DNA of 5,857 nt from an uncultured Oscillospiraceae bacterium (GCA_910584285.1 CAJTYK010000081.1:1-5857); one strand, 5' to 3'; shown: positions 1 to 5,498, numbered from the stretch's first letter. The notes: generated from the sequence alone by a model not told the origin. Numbers and translations: made by a program.

Positions 1-1024
1 CGGTGGGGTTGGTGAGGGTCTTGAAGATGATGCCCTCCTCCTTGGCGTGCTCCACTTCCTCGGCACGGGCGGGCAGCTCCTTCTCACTGCGGCGGTAGAC
101 GATGTACACCTCGGCCCCCAGACGGCGGGCGCACCGGGCCGCGTCCATGGCCACGTTGCCGCCGCCCACCACGGCCACCTTCGTGCTGTGTTGGATGGGG
201 GTGTCCGCGCCGTCCTTGTAGGCCTTCATCAGGTTGATCCGGGTGAGGAACTCGTTGGCGGAGTACACGCCCTTCAGGTTCTCGCCGGGTATGTTCATGA
301 ACTTGGGCAGGCCCGCGCCGGAGCCGATGAACACCGCCTCAAAGCCGAATTCCTCCTTCAGCTCGTCGATGGTGAGGCAGCGGCCGATGACCATGTTTGT
401 CTCGATCTTCACGCCCAGCTCCTTCAGGGTGTCCACCTCCTTCTGCACGATGGACTTGGGCAGGCGGAACTCGGGGATGCCGTACACCAGCACGCCCCCC
501 GCCAGGTGCAGGGCCTCGAACACCGTCACGTCGTAGCCCTTCTTGGCCAGGTCGCCGGCGCAGGTCAGGCCCGCCGGGCCGGAGCCGATGACGGCAACCT
601 TGTGGCCGTTGGGGGCGGGGGGGATGGCCTTCCCGGTGGCGTTGGCGTTGTGCCAGTCGGCCACGAAGCGCTCCAGCCGGCCGATGCCCACCGGCTCGTT
701 CTTGATGCCCCGGACGCACTTGGCCTCGCACTGGCTCTCCTGGGGGCAGACGCGGCCGCACACGGCGGGCAGGGCGCTGTCCTTGGCGATGATCTGGTAG
801 GCGGCCTCAAAGTCGCCCTCCGCCACCTTGGCGATAAACTCGGGTATGTGGATTTTCACCGGGCAGCCGGACACGCAGGGCATATTCTTGCAGTTCAGGC
901 ACCGCTGGGCCTCGTCTATGGCCTGCTCCTGGGTGTAGCCCAGGGCTACCTCGTTGAAGTTGGTGGCCCGCACCACGGGATCCTGGTGGGGCATGGGGTT
1001 CTTATCCGGTCTCATATTGGGCAT
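1..1024 (-). CDS. nfnB: NfnB-type NADPH-binding subunit (glutamate synthase small-subunit family), partial, C-terminus outside window
   Basis: Partial gene read leftward: 341 codons are open with no stop, so the C-terminus lies beyond position 1. Family members are about 460 residues. The N-terminal ferredoxin-like domain has two four-cysteine groups, C42-x2-C45-x4-C50-x3-C54 and C89-x3-C93-x5-C99-x3-C103, which fit two [4Fe-4S] clusters. GSGPAG at residues 147-152 is the FAD-binding Rossmann motif, and GGGNVAMDAA at 287-296 is the second dinucleotide (NADPH) motif, followed by YRRSEKELPAR at 310-320. The start ATG at 1024-1022 has AGGAGGT at 1033-1039 and lies one base after the nfnA stop, indicating tight coupling. 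In characterised NfnAB enzymes this subunit reduces NADP+ while the complex bifurcates electrons with NADH and ferredoxin. The close relatives GltD (glutamate synthase small subunit) and SudA are alternatives; the adjacent nfnA favours NfnB. M4 is a less likely start. Confidence 0.88.
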   Translation of the reverse strand, partial: MPNMRPDKNPMPHQDPVVRATNFNEVALGYTQEQAIDEAQRCLNCKNMPCVSGCPVKIHIPEFIAKVAEGDFEAAYQIIAKDSALPAVCGRVCPQESQCEAKCVRGIKNEPVGIGRLERFVADWHNANATGKAIPPAPNGHKVAVIGSGPAGLTCAGDLAKKGYDVTVFEALHLAGGVLVYGIPEFRLPKSIVQKEVDTLKELGVKIETNMVIGRCLTIDELKEEFGFEAVFIGSGAGLPKFMNIPGENLKGVYSANEFLTRINLMKAYKDGADTPIQHSTKVAVVGGGNVAMDAARCARRLGAEVYIVYRRSEKELPARAEEVEHAKEEGIIFKTLTNPT

Positions 1025-1025
1025 T

Positions 1026-1868
1026 TTACTGTACCTCCTGTTTGAACAGGTTGCAGGCTTCCTCGTAGGCGTGCCGCTCAAAGTCCTTGTACATGGCGCC
1101 CCGGGCCATGGCCTCGTCGAAGTCCACCTTGTGGCCGTCGAACTCCGGGCCGTCCACGCAGGCGAACTTCGTCTCTCCTCCCACGGTCAGGCGGCAGCCG
1201 CCGCACATCCCGGTGCCGTCGATCATGATGGGGTTCATGCTCACCACGGTGGGGATGCCGTACTCCTTCGTCAGCTGGCAGACGAACTTCATCATGATCA
1301 CCGGGCCGATGGCGATGACCCGGTCGTACTTCGCCCCCGCCTCGATCTGCTCCCGGAGCAGGTCGGTGACCAGGGCCTTCTTGCCGTAGGAGCCGTCGTC
1401 GGTGCCGATGATGAGCTGGGTGGAGGCGGCCTTGAACTCGTCCTCCAGGATCACCAGATCCTTATTGCGGAAGCCCACGATGAGATCCACGTGGCAGCCC
1501 ACGTCGTGAAGCTTCTTCGCCACGGGATAGGCGATGGCGGTGCCCACGCCACCCCCCACCACGGCGACGCGCTTCAGGCCCGCGGTCTCGGTGGCCCGGC
1601 CCAGGGGGCCCACGAAGTCCTGGAGAAAGTCGCCCTCCTCCTTGTGGTTGAGCTTCTCGGTGGTGCCCCCCACGATCTGGAAGATGATGGTGACGGTGCC
1701 CGCCTCCCGGTCGAAGGCGGCGATGGTCAGGGGGATGCGCTCCCCGTTCTCGTCCACCCGGAGAATGATGAACTGCCCCGGCTCCGCCTTGCGGGCCACG
1801 GCGGGGGCCTCCACCTCCATCAGGGTGACGGTGGGGTTGAGCACCCGTTTTTTTACAATGCGATACAT
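1026..1868 (-). CDS. nfnA: NfnA-type FAD/[2Fe-2S] subunit of NADH-dependent ferredoxin:NADP+ oxidoreductase
   Basis: A complete 280-residue protein, the usual size for NfnA and the related sulfide dehydrogenase / dihydroorotate dehydrogenase electron-transfer subunits. An N-terminal flavin-binding barrel holds RIPLTIAAFD (residues 44-53), the FAD-contact segment. A nucleotide-binding half follows with AVVGGGVGTAIAYPVAKKL (102-120) and GTDDGSYGKKALVTDLL (155-171). The C-terminal [2Fe-2S] site shows D217, C222, C225 and C237 (IDGTGMCGGC, then FACVDGPEFDG); one Asp plus three Cys is the ligand set described for Thermotoga NfnA. The start ATG (1868-1866) has GAGGAG at 1875-1880 with a 6-nt spacer. 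The TAA at 1028-1026 is one base from the nfnB start, so the two are co-transcribed. The role is to oxidise NADH at FAD and pass electrons to NfnB. SudB or PyrK-like function is the alternative, but no pyrD is adjacent and the pairing with nfnB is the standard Nfn arrangement. Confidence 0.9.
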   Translation of the reverse strand: MYRIVKKRVLNPTVTLMEVEAPAVARKAEPGQFIILRVDENGERIPLTIAAFDREAGTVTIIFQIVGGTTEKLNHKEEGDFLQDFVGPLGRATETAGLKRVAVVGGGVGTAIAYPVAKKLHDVGCHVDLIVGFRNKDLVILEDEFKAASTQLIIGTDDGSYGKKALVTDLLREQIEAGAKYDRVIAIGPVIMMKFVCQLTKEYGIPTVVSMNPIMIDGTGMCGGCRLTVGGETKFACVDGPEFDGHKVDFDEAMARGAMYKDFERHAYEEACNLFKQEVQ

Positions 1869-1920
1869 AGGCGTCTCCTCTTTTCCACATAGTTCAACAA
1901 GAGCGTTGCCCTCTAAAAAC

Positions 1921-1950
1921 AGTGTACCATAGATAGGGCGGGACAGTCAA
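1921..1950 (-). promoter_or_regulatory. sigma-A promoter of the nfnAB operon
   Basis: On the minus strand, TTGACT (1950-1945) is separated by 18 bp from TACACT (1926-1921). TGG directly precedes the -10, giving an extended -10. A run of seven A/T bases lies just upstream of the -35. Transcription would begin near 1914, about 45 bp before the nfnA start codon. No operator is obvious. Confidence 0.65.
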
Positions 1951-2001
1951 ATTTTTTTGGGGAATTTCCATGCAAATTGTGCGAAAATTCACTCAAATTT
2001 T

Positions 2002-2031
2002 GCATAGCAGCCATGCGAGCGCGGCATACTG
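2002..2031 (+). promoter_or_regulatory. Candidate sigma-G (forespore) promoter of the gerA-type operon
   Basis: GCATA at 2002-2006 fits the sigma-G -35 consensus GHATR at all positions. After an 18-bp spacer, CATACTG at 2025-2031 fits the -10 consensus CATNHTA except for its last base. Germinant-receptor operons of the gerA family are known sigma-G targets, so position and identity agree. A caveat is that transcription would start near 2037, leaving only about 15 nt of leader, with the ribosome-binding site almost at the 5' end. No comparable sigma-A promoter was seen on this strand between 1951 and 2051. Confidence 0.45.
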
Positions 2032-2051
2032 GTTTCAAAAGGAGGAGCCGC

Positions 2052-3572
2052 ATGGGGATTTTTGGAACAAAAAAGGAGACGCCGCCCCCCCACCCCCGGC
2101 GGGAGCCCCGGTACAAGGTCCCGCTGACGGCGGACGGGGTGGCGGGGGTGTTCGAGGGCTGCGCCGATTTCAACCGCCGGACGCTGTACCTGAACAATGA
2201 CCCGGCCCGGCAGGTGGAGATGCTGTTCATCGCGGGGCAGGTGCGCAACGAGCGGGCCTGCGACTACGTGCTGCGGCCCCTCACCCAGAACCAGGCCCTG
2301 CGGGAGGCGGAGGACATGGACGCCGCCTTTGACCTGATGCTCAAGGGCGGGCTGTACTCCCTGGTGGTACAGAGCCGGGATACCGCCGACCAGGTGATTT
2401 TCGATCTGCTTGACGGCTCGGTGGCCCTGTTTTTCCCGGGAAAGGAGCAGGTGCTCACCCTGTCGGCGGGGACGGAGGAGAAGCGATCCGTCTCCAACCC
2501 GGAGAACGAGCCGGATGTGAAGGGGGCCAGGGATTCCTTCGTGGAGAGCCTGCGCACCAATACGTCGCTGGTGCGGCGGCGGTTCCGGGCCCCGGAGCTG
2601 CGGATCGAGGAGCAGATCGTGGGGCGGCAGTCCGTCACGCCGGTGGATGTGCTCTATGTGGAGGGCATCGCGGATCCGGATCTGGCGCGGCAGGTGAAGG
2701 CCAAGGTGGGCCAGATCGACATCGACGCCCTGCTCATGACGGGGAATCTGGAGCAGTATGTGACGGACGAGAGCCGGACGGCCTTCCCGCTGACGGCCTA
2801 CACCGAGCGGCCCGACCGGTTCTGCGCGGGGCTGGCGGAGGGGCGGGTGGGGGTGATTGTGGACGGCATCCCTATGGGCTGGCTGTTCCCCGCCACCCTG
2901 GACAGCTTCTTCCGCACCGGGCAGGACCGGAGCACCAGCTGGGCGGTGGCGGGGGCACTGTCGGTGCTGCGCTATGTGTGTATGCTCATCACCCTGTTCC
3001 TGCCGGGGCTGTACGCGGCGGCGGTGCTGTTCTACCCCCAGCTCATCCCGGTGAAGCTGTCCCTGTCCATCATCGCCGCCAAGGCCAGCGTGCCCTTTTC
3101 CACCCTCACCGAGGTGCTGGTGATGCTGCTGGCCTTTGAGGTCTTGCAGGAGGCGGGGCTGCGCCTGCCCTCCTCCATCGGACAGACGGTGTCCATCCTG
3201 GGCGGGCTGGTGGTGGGCTCGGCGGCGGTGGAGGCCAAGCTGGTGTCCCCGGCGGTGCTGGTGGTGGTGGCCATCGCGGGCATCGCGGGCTACACCGCCC
3301 CCAGCCAGGACTTTGCCGGGGCCCTGCGGCTGTGGCGATTCGGGCTGACGCTGGCGGGGGGGCTGCTGGGGCTGAAGGGGCTGGTGCTGGGCGGGCTGGC
3401 GCTGGTGTACCGGCTGGCCAAGCTGGAGACCTTCGGCATCGCCTATCTGACCCCCTTTGCCTCCAACGCGGGGCGGCAGAAGGAGGGGCACACGGTGCTG
3501 CGGGAGCCTCTGCCGGAGGTGAAAACCCGGCCGGACTACTTGAATACGGACAACAGGAGGAACCAGGGATGA
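2052..3572 (+). CDS. gerAA: GerA-family spore germination protein, A subunit of a germinant receptor
   Basis: A 506-residue membrane protein, a typical length for GerAA/GerBA/GerKA. The hydrophilic N-terminal part (about 1-295) includes family hallmarks ESLRTNTSLVRRR (165-177), TAYTERPDRF (248-257) and EGRVGVIVDGIP (263-274). The C-terminal half (about 300-455) is membrane-spanning, with LFLPGLYAA (315-323), EAGLRLPSSIGQTVSILGG (367-385) and VVGSAAVEAKLVSP (387-400), the most conserved stretch of the family. A charged tail follows. The chosen start has AAGGAGG at 2039-2045 with a 6-nt spacer; the frame stays open upstream to an ATG at 1977, but that lacks a Shine-Dalgarno and falls in AT-rich, promoter-like DNA. 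The TGA overlaps the next ATG. In known receptors this subunit joins B and C subunits in the spore inner membrane for nutrient sensing and ion release. SpoVAF is a paralogue, but the neighbours favour a GerA receptor. The germinant cannot be deduced. Confidence 0.9.
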   Translation: MGIFGTKKETPPPHPRREPRYKVPLTADGVAGVFEGCADFNRRTLYLNNDPARQVEMLFIAGQVRNERACDYVLRPLTQNQALREAEDMDAAFDLMLKGGLYSLVVQSRDTADQVIFDLLDGSVALFFPGKEQVLTLSAGTEEKRSVSNPENEPDVKGARDSFVESLRTNTSLVRRRFRAPELRIEEQIVGRQSVTPVDVLYVEGIADPDLARQVKAKVGQIDIDALLMTGNLEQYVTDESRTAFPLTAYTERPDRFCAGLAEGRVGVIVDGIPMGWLFPATLDSFFRTGQDRSTSWAVAGALSVLRYVCMLITLFLPGLYAAAVLFYPQLIPVKLSLSIIAAKASVPFSTLTEVLVMLLAFEVLQEAGLRLPSSIGQTVSILGGLVVGSAAVEAKLVSPAVLVVVAIAGIAGYTAPSQDFAGALRLWRFGLTLAGGLLGLKGLVLGGLALVYRLAKLETFGIAYLTPFASNAGRQKEGHTVLREPLPEVKTRPDYLNTDNRRNQG

Positions 3573-4132
3573 GAAAACTGTTGCTGGTGGGCGTTGGGCT
3601 GGCGGTGCTGCTGGCGGGGGGGCGATCCGCCCCCAAGGAGCCGGAGGGGCTGGCCCTGGTGCGGGCCCTGGGCGTGGACGGGCGGGGGCCGGTGATCCTG
3701 ACGGCGGTGTGCGGCGGGGAGGATCAGGACAACCCCAGCCGGGGGGCCTGCGCCGGGGCGGACTTTGCCGGGGCGCTGGAGCGGCTGCCCTGGTCGGGGC
3801 GGTCGGAGCTGTCCCTCACCAGCGTGTCTTATCTTATTGTGGGACGGGACGTGGAGCTGGAGGACGTGCTGCTCACCGCCCTGCGGAACGAGGAGCTGGG
3901 GGCGGCCTGCACCGTCTGGCTGGCGGAGGAGGGGGCAGCGGCTCTGCTGGAGGACTGCGCCGATCCTGCCTCCGCTCTGGAACTGCTGGAGCGGCAGGGG
4001 ATGGAGGCCCCCACGGTGGTGGAGGCGCTGGCGGCGCTCTACCAGGGGGAGGAGCTGTGCCTGCCCCTGATCACCGGGGGGGAGGACGGGCCCTGGCTGC
4101 TGGACTGGGAGGAATGGAGGGGGACGGCATGA
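3569..4132 (+). CDS. Short GerAC-like (Ger(x)C family) protein lacking the lipobox cysteine
   Basis: A 187-residue protein starting in the ATGA overlap with the gene before; AGGAGG at 3555-3560 gives an 8-nt spacer. It opens with a hydrophobic signal-like segment (about 4-17), then LALVRALGVDG at 28-38, which resembles the ELALVTALGID block after the lipobox in GerAC proteins. A central region (about 81-130; LSLTSVSYLIVGRDVELEDVLL at 81-102 is its core) resembles the remainder of the GerAC N-terminal domain. Two features are odd. GerAC proteins are usually about 370-400 residues, so only domain 1 is present. The lipobox reads LLAG followed by Gly18 where the lipidated Cys should be, so ordinary diacylglyceryl anchoring is not possible; an uncleaved N-terminal anchor is the likely substitute. 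Position as the middle gene of an A-C-B cluster supports the C-subunit call, but sequence similarity is modest and function could be altered. Confidence 0.6.
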   Translation: MRKLLLVGVGLAVLLAGGRSAPKEPEGLALVRALGVDGRGPVILTAVCGGEDQDNPSRGACAGADFAGALERLPWSGRSELSLTSVSYLIVGRDVELEDVLLTALRNEELGAACTVWLAEEGAAALLEDCADPASALELLERQGMEAPTVVEALAALYQGEELCLPLITGGEDGPWLLDWEEWRGTA

Positions 4133-5061
4133 GCAGCGAGCGGCTGTCCCCCCGGCAGCTGTCGGTGGCGGTGATGACCGGGGGGCTGTCTGCGGCGGCC
4201 GCCGCCGCGGGGCGGGCGGACTGGCGGTGGCTGCTGGCCTGGGTCCCCGCCGGGGTGCTGCTGGGCTGGCTGCTGGTGCGGCGAGTGGGGCGCAGGCCCC
4301 TGCACCCGGCGCTGCGGGTTTTGTACGGCGCCTGGGGCACGGTGCTGCTGTCGGACGTGCTGGCCCGGTCGGCGGGGCGGATCCAGGCGGCGGGAGCGGG
4401 CCGGGGGAATGGGATCTGGCCGCTCCTTCTGCTGGCCCTGCCTTTGCTCTGGATGGGCTGGGGGAAGGGGGCCGCCTTCTTCCGGACGGTGGAGATCCTC
4501 TGGCTGGCGGCGGGGGTGACGGCGGCGGCGGTGCTGCTGCTGGGCCTGCCCCGGGTGCACTGGGCCTGGGCGCTGGAGCCGGCGGGGGGCTGGGTTCAGT
4601 CGCTGGCGGCGGGGGGCGTTACCCTGTCCACCGGGCTGTTCGCGCTGCCATTTCTATATAAGGTAGAGGAGGAGCCGGGAGGCGTGCACCGGGGATTGCT
4701 CTGGCTGGGGGGCCTGGGGCTACTGGCGGCGGCGCTGGGGCTGCTGACGGCGGGGCTGCTGAGTCCCCGGGTGGCGGCTGCTCTGGCGGAGGGGCCGTTC
4801 TTTGCCGCGGCGGGCCTGCTGGGGGACAGCGCACGGCTGGAGGGGCTGATCTCCACACTGTGGCTGCTGCCCGACCTGACGCTGGCGGGGCTGCTGTCCC
4901 GGAGCTGGGGGGAGGGGCCCTGGCCCGCGGGGGCGGTGGCCGCAGGGCTGGTGCTGGCGCTGACGGGGCTTCCGACGCTGCTGACGGAGGAGACGCTGTG
5001 CCTGGGGGGGCTGGCGCTGGCGGCGCTGACGCTGATCCTGCCGCAGGGGCGGGGCGGGTGA
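4129..5061 (+). CDS. Divergent GerAB-like endospore germination permease, B subunit
   Basis: A 310-residue, extremely Leu/Ala/Gly-rich membrane protein with about nine or ten hydrophobic segments (roughly 10-27, 32-50, 60-80, 96-110, 119-140, 155-176, 187-211, 239-257, 264-282, 286-304). The N-terminal ERLSPRQLSVAV (4-15) resembles the ISxxQL start of GerAB proteins. The segment GLLGDSARLEGLISTLWLL (229-247) resembles the conserved late GerAB block around R-x-E/D-x-hydrophobic-W. GerAB proteins are normally about 360-370 residues, so this one is some 50 shorter, with short loops. The start overlaps the previous stop (ATGA), with GGAGG at 4116-4120 and an 8-nt spacer. GerAB belongs to the amino acid-polyamine-organocation transporter superfamily and forms the germinant-binding or ion-conducting part of the receptor. 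Without the adjacent gerAA this would be called only a membrane protein. Confidence 0.65.
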   Translation: MSSERLSPRQLSVAVMTGGLSAAAAAAGRADWRWLLAWVPAGVLLGWLLVRRVGRRPLHPALRVLYGAWGTVLLSDVLARSAGRIQAAGAGRGNGIWPLLLLALPLLWMGWGKGAAFFRTVEILWLAAGVTAAAVLLLGLPRVHWAWALEPAGGWVQSLAAGGVTLSTGLFALPFLYKVEEEPGGVHRGLLWLGGLGLLAAALGLLTAGLLSPRVAAALAEGPFFAAAGLLGDSARLEGLISTLWLLPDLTLAGLLSRSWGEGPWPAGAVAAGLVLALTGLPTLLTEETLCLGGLALAALTLILPQGRGG

Positions 5062-5087
5062 GCGCGGCGGAGGCCGTCCCGCGCCCC
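5051..5087 (+). terminator. Possible GC-rich stem at the end of the gerA-type operon (no U-tract)
   Basis: GGGGC (5051-5055) pairs with GCCCC (5083-5087) and GGG (5056-5058) with CCC (5078-5080), leaving a 2-nt bulge; an inner CGGC/GCCG hairpin sits at 5065-5076. The stem overlaps the last codons and stop of the B-subunit gene. No run of T follows, so it is at best an atypical or factor-dependent terminator. In DNA this GC-rich such a stem can also arise by chance. Confidence 0.25.
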
Positions 5088-5148
5088 CTCCCTGGGGCCC
5101 AGGAAATAGTGGTTTGGCGGAAGGAAAGGGACAACATTTTGTGGCCAG

Positions 5149-5186
5149 AAAAAATCTTGCAAAAAGACGGGAAAAATACGAAAAAA
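5149..5186 (+). promoter_or_regulatory. Helically phased A-tracts / UP-element-like region upstream of rRNA P1
   Basis: Four A-tracts occur at 5149-5154, 5161-5165, 5172-5176 and 5181-5186. Their centres are about 11.5, 11 and 9.5 bp apart, close to one helical turn, which is the arrangement that gives intrinsic DNA curvature. The last tract ends 5 bp from the P1 -35. Such A-rich DNA upstream of rRNA promoters commonly binds the RNA polymerase alpha C-terminal domains and boosts initiation. Confidence 0.55.
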
Positions 5187-5190
5187 GGTG

Positions 5191-5219
5191 TTGACAAAGG
5201 GCGCGGGGTCTGGTATAGT
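5191..5219 (+). promoter_or_regulatory. rRNA operon promoter P1 (sigma-A)
   Basis: A perfect -35 TTGACA (5191-5196), a 17-bp spacer and -10 TATAGT (5214-5219), preceded by TGG to form an extended -10. Predicted initiation is near 5225-5226, about 313 nt before mature 16S. The GC-rich sequence between the hexamers contrasts with the A-rich DNA upstream. It faces the 16S gene. Confidence 0.85.
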
Positions 5220-5253
5220 AGCAAAGCGTTCGGCAGACGGGCGGCGGATTCCG

Positions 5254-5279
5254 GTCAGACAAAAAATAATTTGTCTGAC
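5254..5279 (+). repeat. Perfect 10-bp inverted repeat between the two rRNA promoters
   Basis: Left arm GTCAGACAAA (5254-5263) and right arm TTTGTCTGAC (5270-5279) are exact reverse complements around the 6-nt AAATAA. The dyad lies downstream of the P1 start and 14 bp before the P2 -35. It could be a protein-binding operator or, in the P1 transcript, a 10-bp hairpin. No U-run follows on either strand, so it is not a standard intrinsic terminator. Confidence 0.7.
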
Positions 5280-5293
5280 AGCGAAAAAACCTC

Positions 5294-5322
5294 TTGACAA
5301 ACCTGCTGGCGTGTGGTAAACT
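5294..5322 (+). promoter_or_regulatory. rRNA operon promoter P2 (sigma-A)
   Basis: A perfect -35 TTGACA (5294-5299), a 17-bp spacer and -10 TAAACT (5317-5322), again with TGG immediately upstream. Initiation is expected near 5329. It lies 103 bp after P1 and has the same architecture; tandem promoters are usual for rRNA operons. A run of six A at 5284-5289 precedes the -35. Confidence 0.8.
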
Positions 5323-5369
5323 AACAGAGTTCCGCATGGCGAGGAAAGCTGAGCGCAAGCGGGCAGGCT

Positions 5370-5389
5370 TGTACCTTGTAAATTAAACA
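5370..5389 (+). promoter_or_regulatory. boxA-like antitermination element in the rRNA leader
   Basis: The stretch reads TGTACCTTGTAAATTAAACA. It resembles the leader and spacer sequence of Firmicute rRNA operons (of the type TGTTCTTTGAAAACT..ACA), which contains the Nus-factor boxA. It lies about 45 nt downstream of the P2 start and 150 nt before 16S, the expected place. The match is approximate. Confidence 0.45.
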
Positions 5390-5411
5390 ACGAAGAAACG
5401 AGAAAGCACCA

Positions 5412-5429
5412 GAAGGACTTGAGTCCTTC
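5412..5429 (+). other. rRNA leader hairpin 1
   Basis: GAAGGAC (5412-5418) and GTCCTTC (5423-5429) form a perfect 7-bp stem with a TTGA loop. It follows the boxA-like element and is not followed by a T-run, so it fits leader RNA structure rather than a terminator. Confidence 0.5.
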
Positions 5430-5433
5430 AAGA

Positions 5434-5451
5434 CACCGTCGAGAGACGGTG
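5434..5451 (+). other. rRNA leader hairpin 2 with GAGA (GNRA) tetraloop
   Basis: CACCGTC (5434-5440) and GACGGTG (5445-5451) form a perfect 7-bp stem closed by GAGA, a stable GNRA tetraloop. Only four bases separate it from hairpin 1. It is probably a structural or processing element of the pre-16S leader. Confidence 0.55.
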
Positions 5452-5476
5452 GAATGAAGGGTCTCATCAATTCTAT

Positions 5477-5498
5477 TTGAAGCTAAGATTAGTTTCAA
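5477..5498 (+). other. rRNA leader hairpin 3
   Basis: TTGAAGCTA (5477-5485) pairs with TAGTTTCAA (5490-5498), including one G-U wobble, around the loop AGAT. It is AT-rich and lies about 40 nt before mature 16S. It may take part in leader folding or precursor processing; the partner strand downstream of 16S is outside the window. Confidence 0.4.

Noticed and set aside
47..1045. Long plus-strand open frame of 332 codons opposite nfnB
   Set aside because: Its product is a low-complexity His/Gly/Ala/Leu-rich string with no family pattern. The minus-strand frame has two Fe-S cysteine sets and two dinucleotide motifs; the antisense frame is an effect of high GC at third positions.
954..1892. Plus-strand open frame of 312 codons opposite nfnA
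   Set aside because: Antisense to a complete, clearly recognisable NfnA with a good ribosome-binding site; the predicted protein has no recognisable features.
1977..2051. Upstream ATG for gerAA at 1977
   Set aside because: No ribosome-binding site, and it lies in the AT-rich promoter region; the ATG at 2052 has AAGGAGG at proper spacing.
1989..3491. Minus-strand open frame of 500 codons opposite gerAA
   Set aside because: Arg/Gln/His/Pro-rich antisense product with no motifs; gerAA on the plus strand is unambiguous.
3616..3623. G-run at the lipobox of the GerAC-like gene as a frameshift error that hides the cysteine
   Set aside because: The coupled start, the signal segment before the run and the LALVRALGVDG block after it are all in one frame. 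One base more or less would break this rather than restore an L-x-G-C lipobox.
3709..4128. In-frame upstream extension of the GerAB-like gene (ATG at 3709)
   Set aside because: The extension translates to Gly/Arg/Ala-rich low complexity and overlaps the GerAC-like gene. The ATG at 4129 has a Shine-Dalgarno, couples to the previous stop, and begins with a GerAB-like N-terminus.
5137..5152. Palindrome-like TTTTG-TGGCCA-GAAAA
   Set aside because: A mismatch next to the core and overlap with the A-tract series; short enough to be chance, so not called as an operator.
4860..5297. Plus-strand open frame of 145 codons spanning the ger end and rRNA promoters
   Set aside because: The first part is a frame-shadow of the GerAB-like gene and the rest runs through the P1 promoter and dyad; no ribosome-binding site or family pattern.
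5356..5371. CAAGC / GCTTG 5-bp inverted repeat in the rRNA leader
   Set aside because: Too short to separate from chance; kept only as a possible minor part of leader folding.
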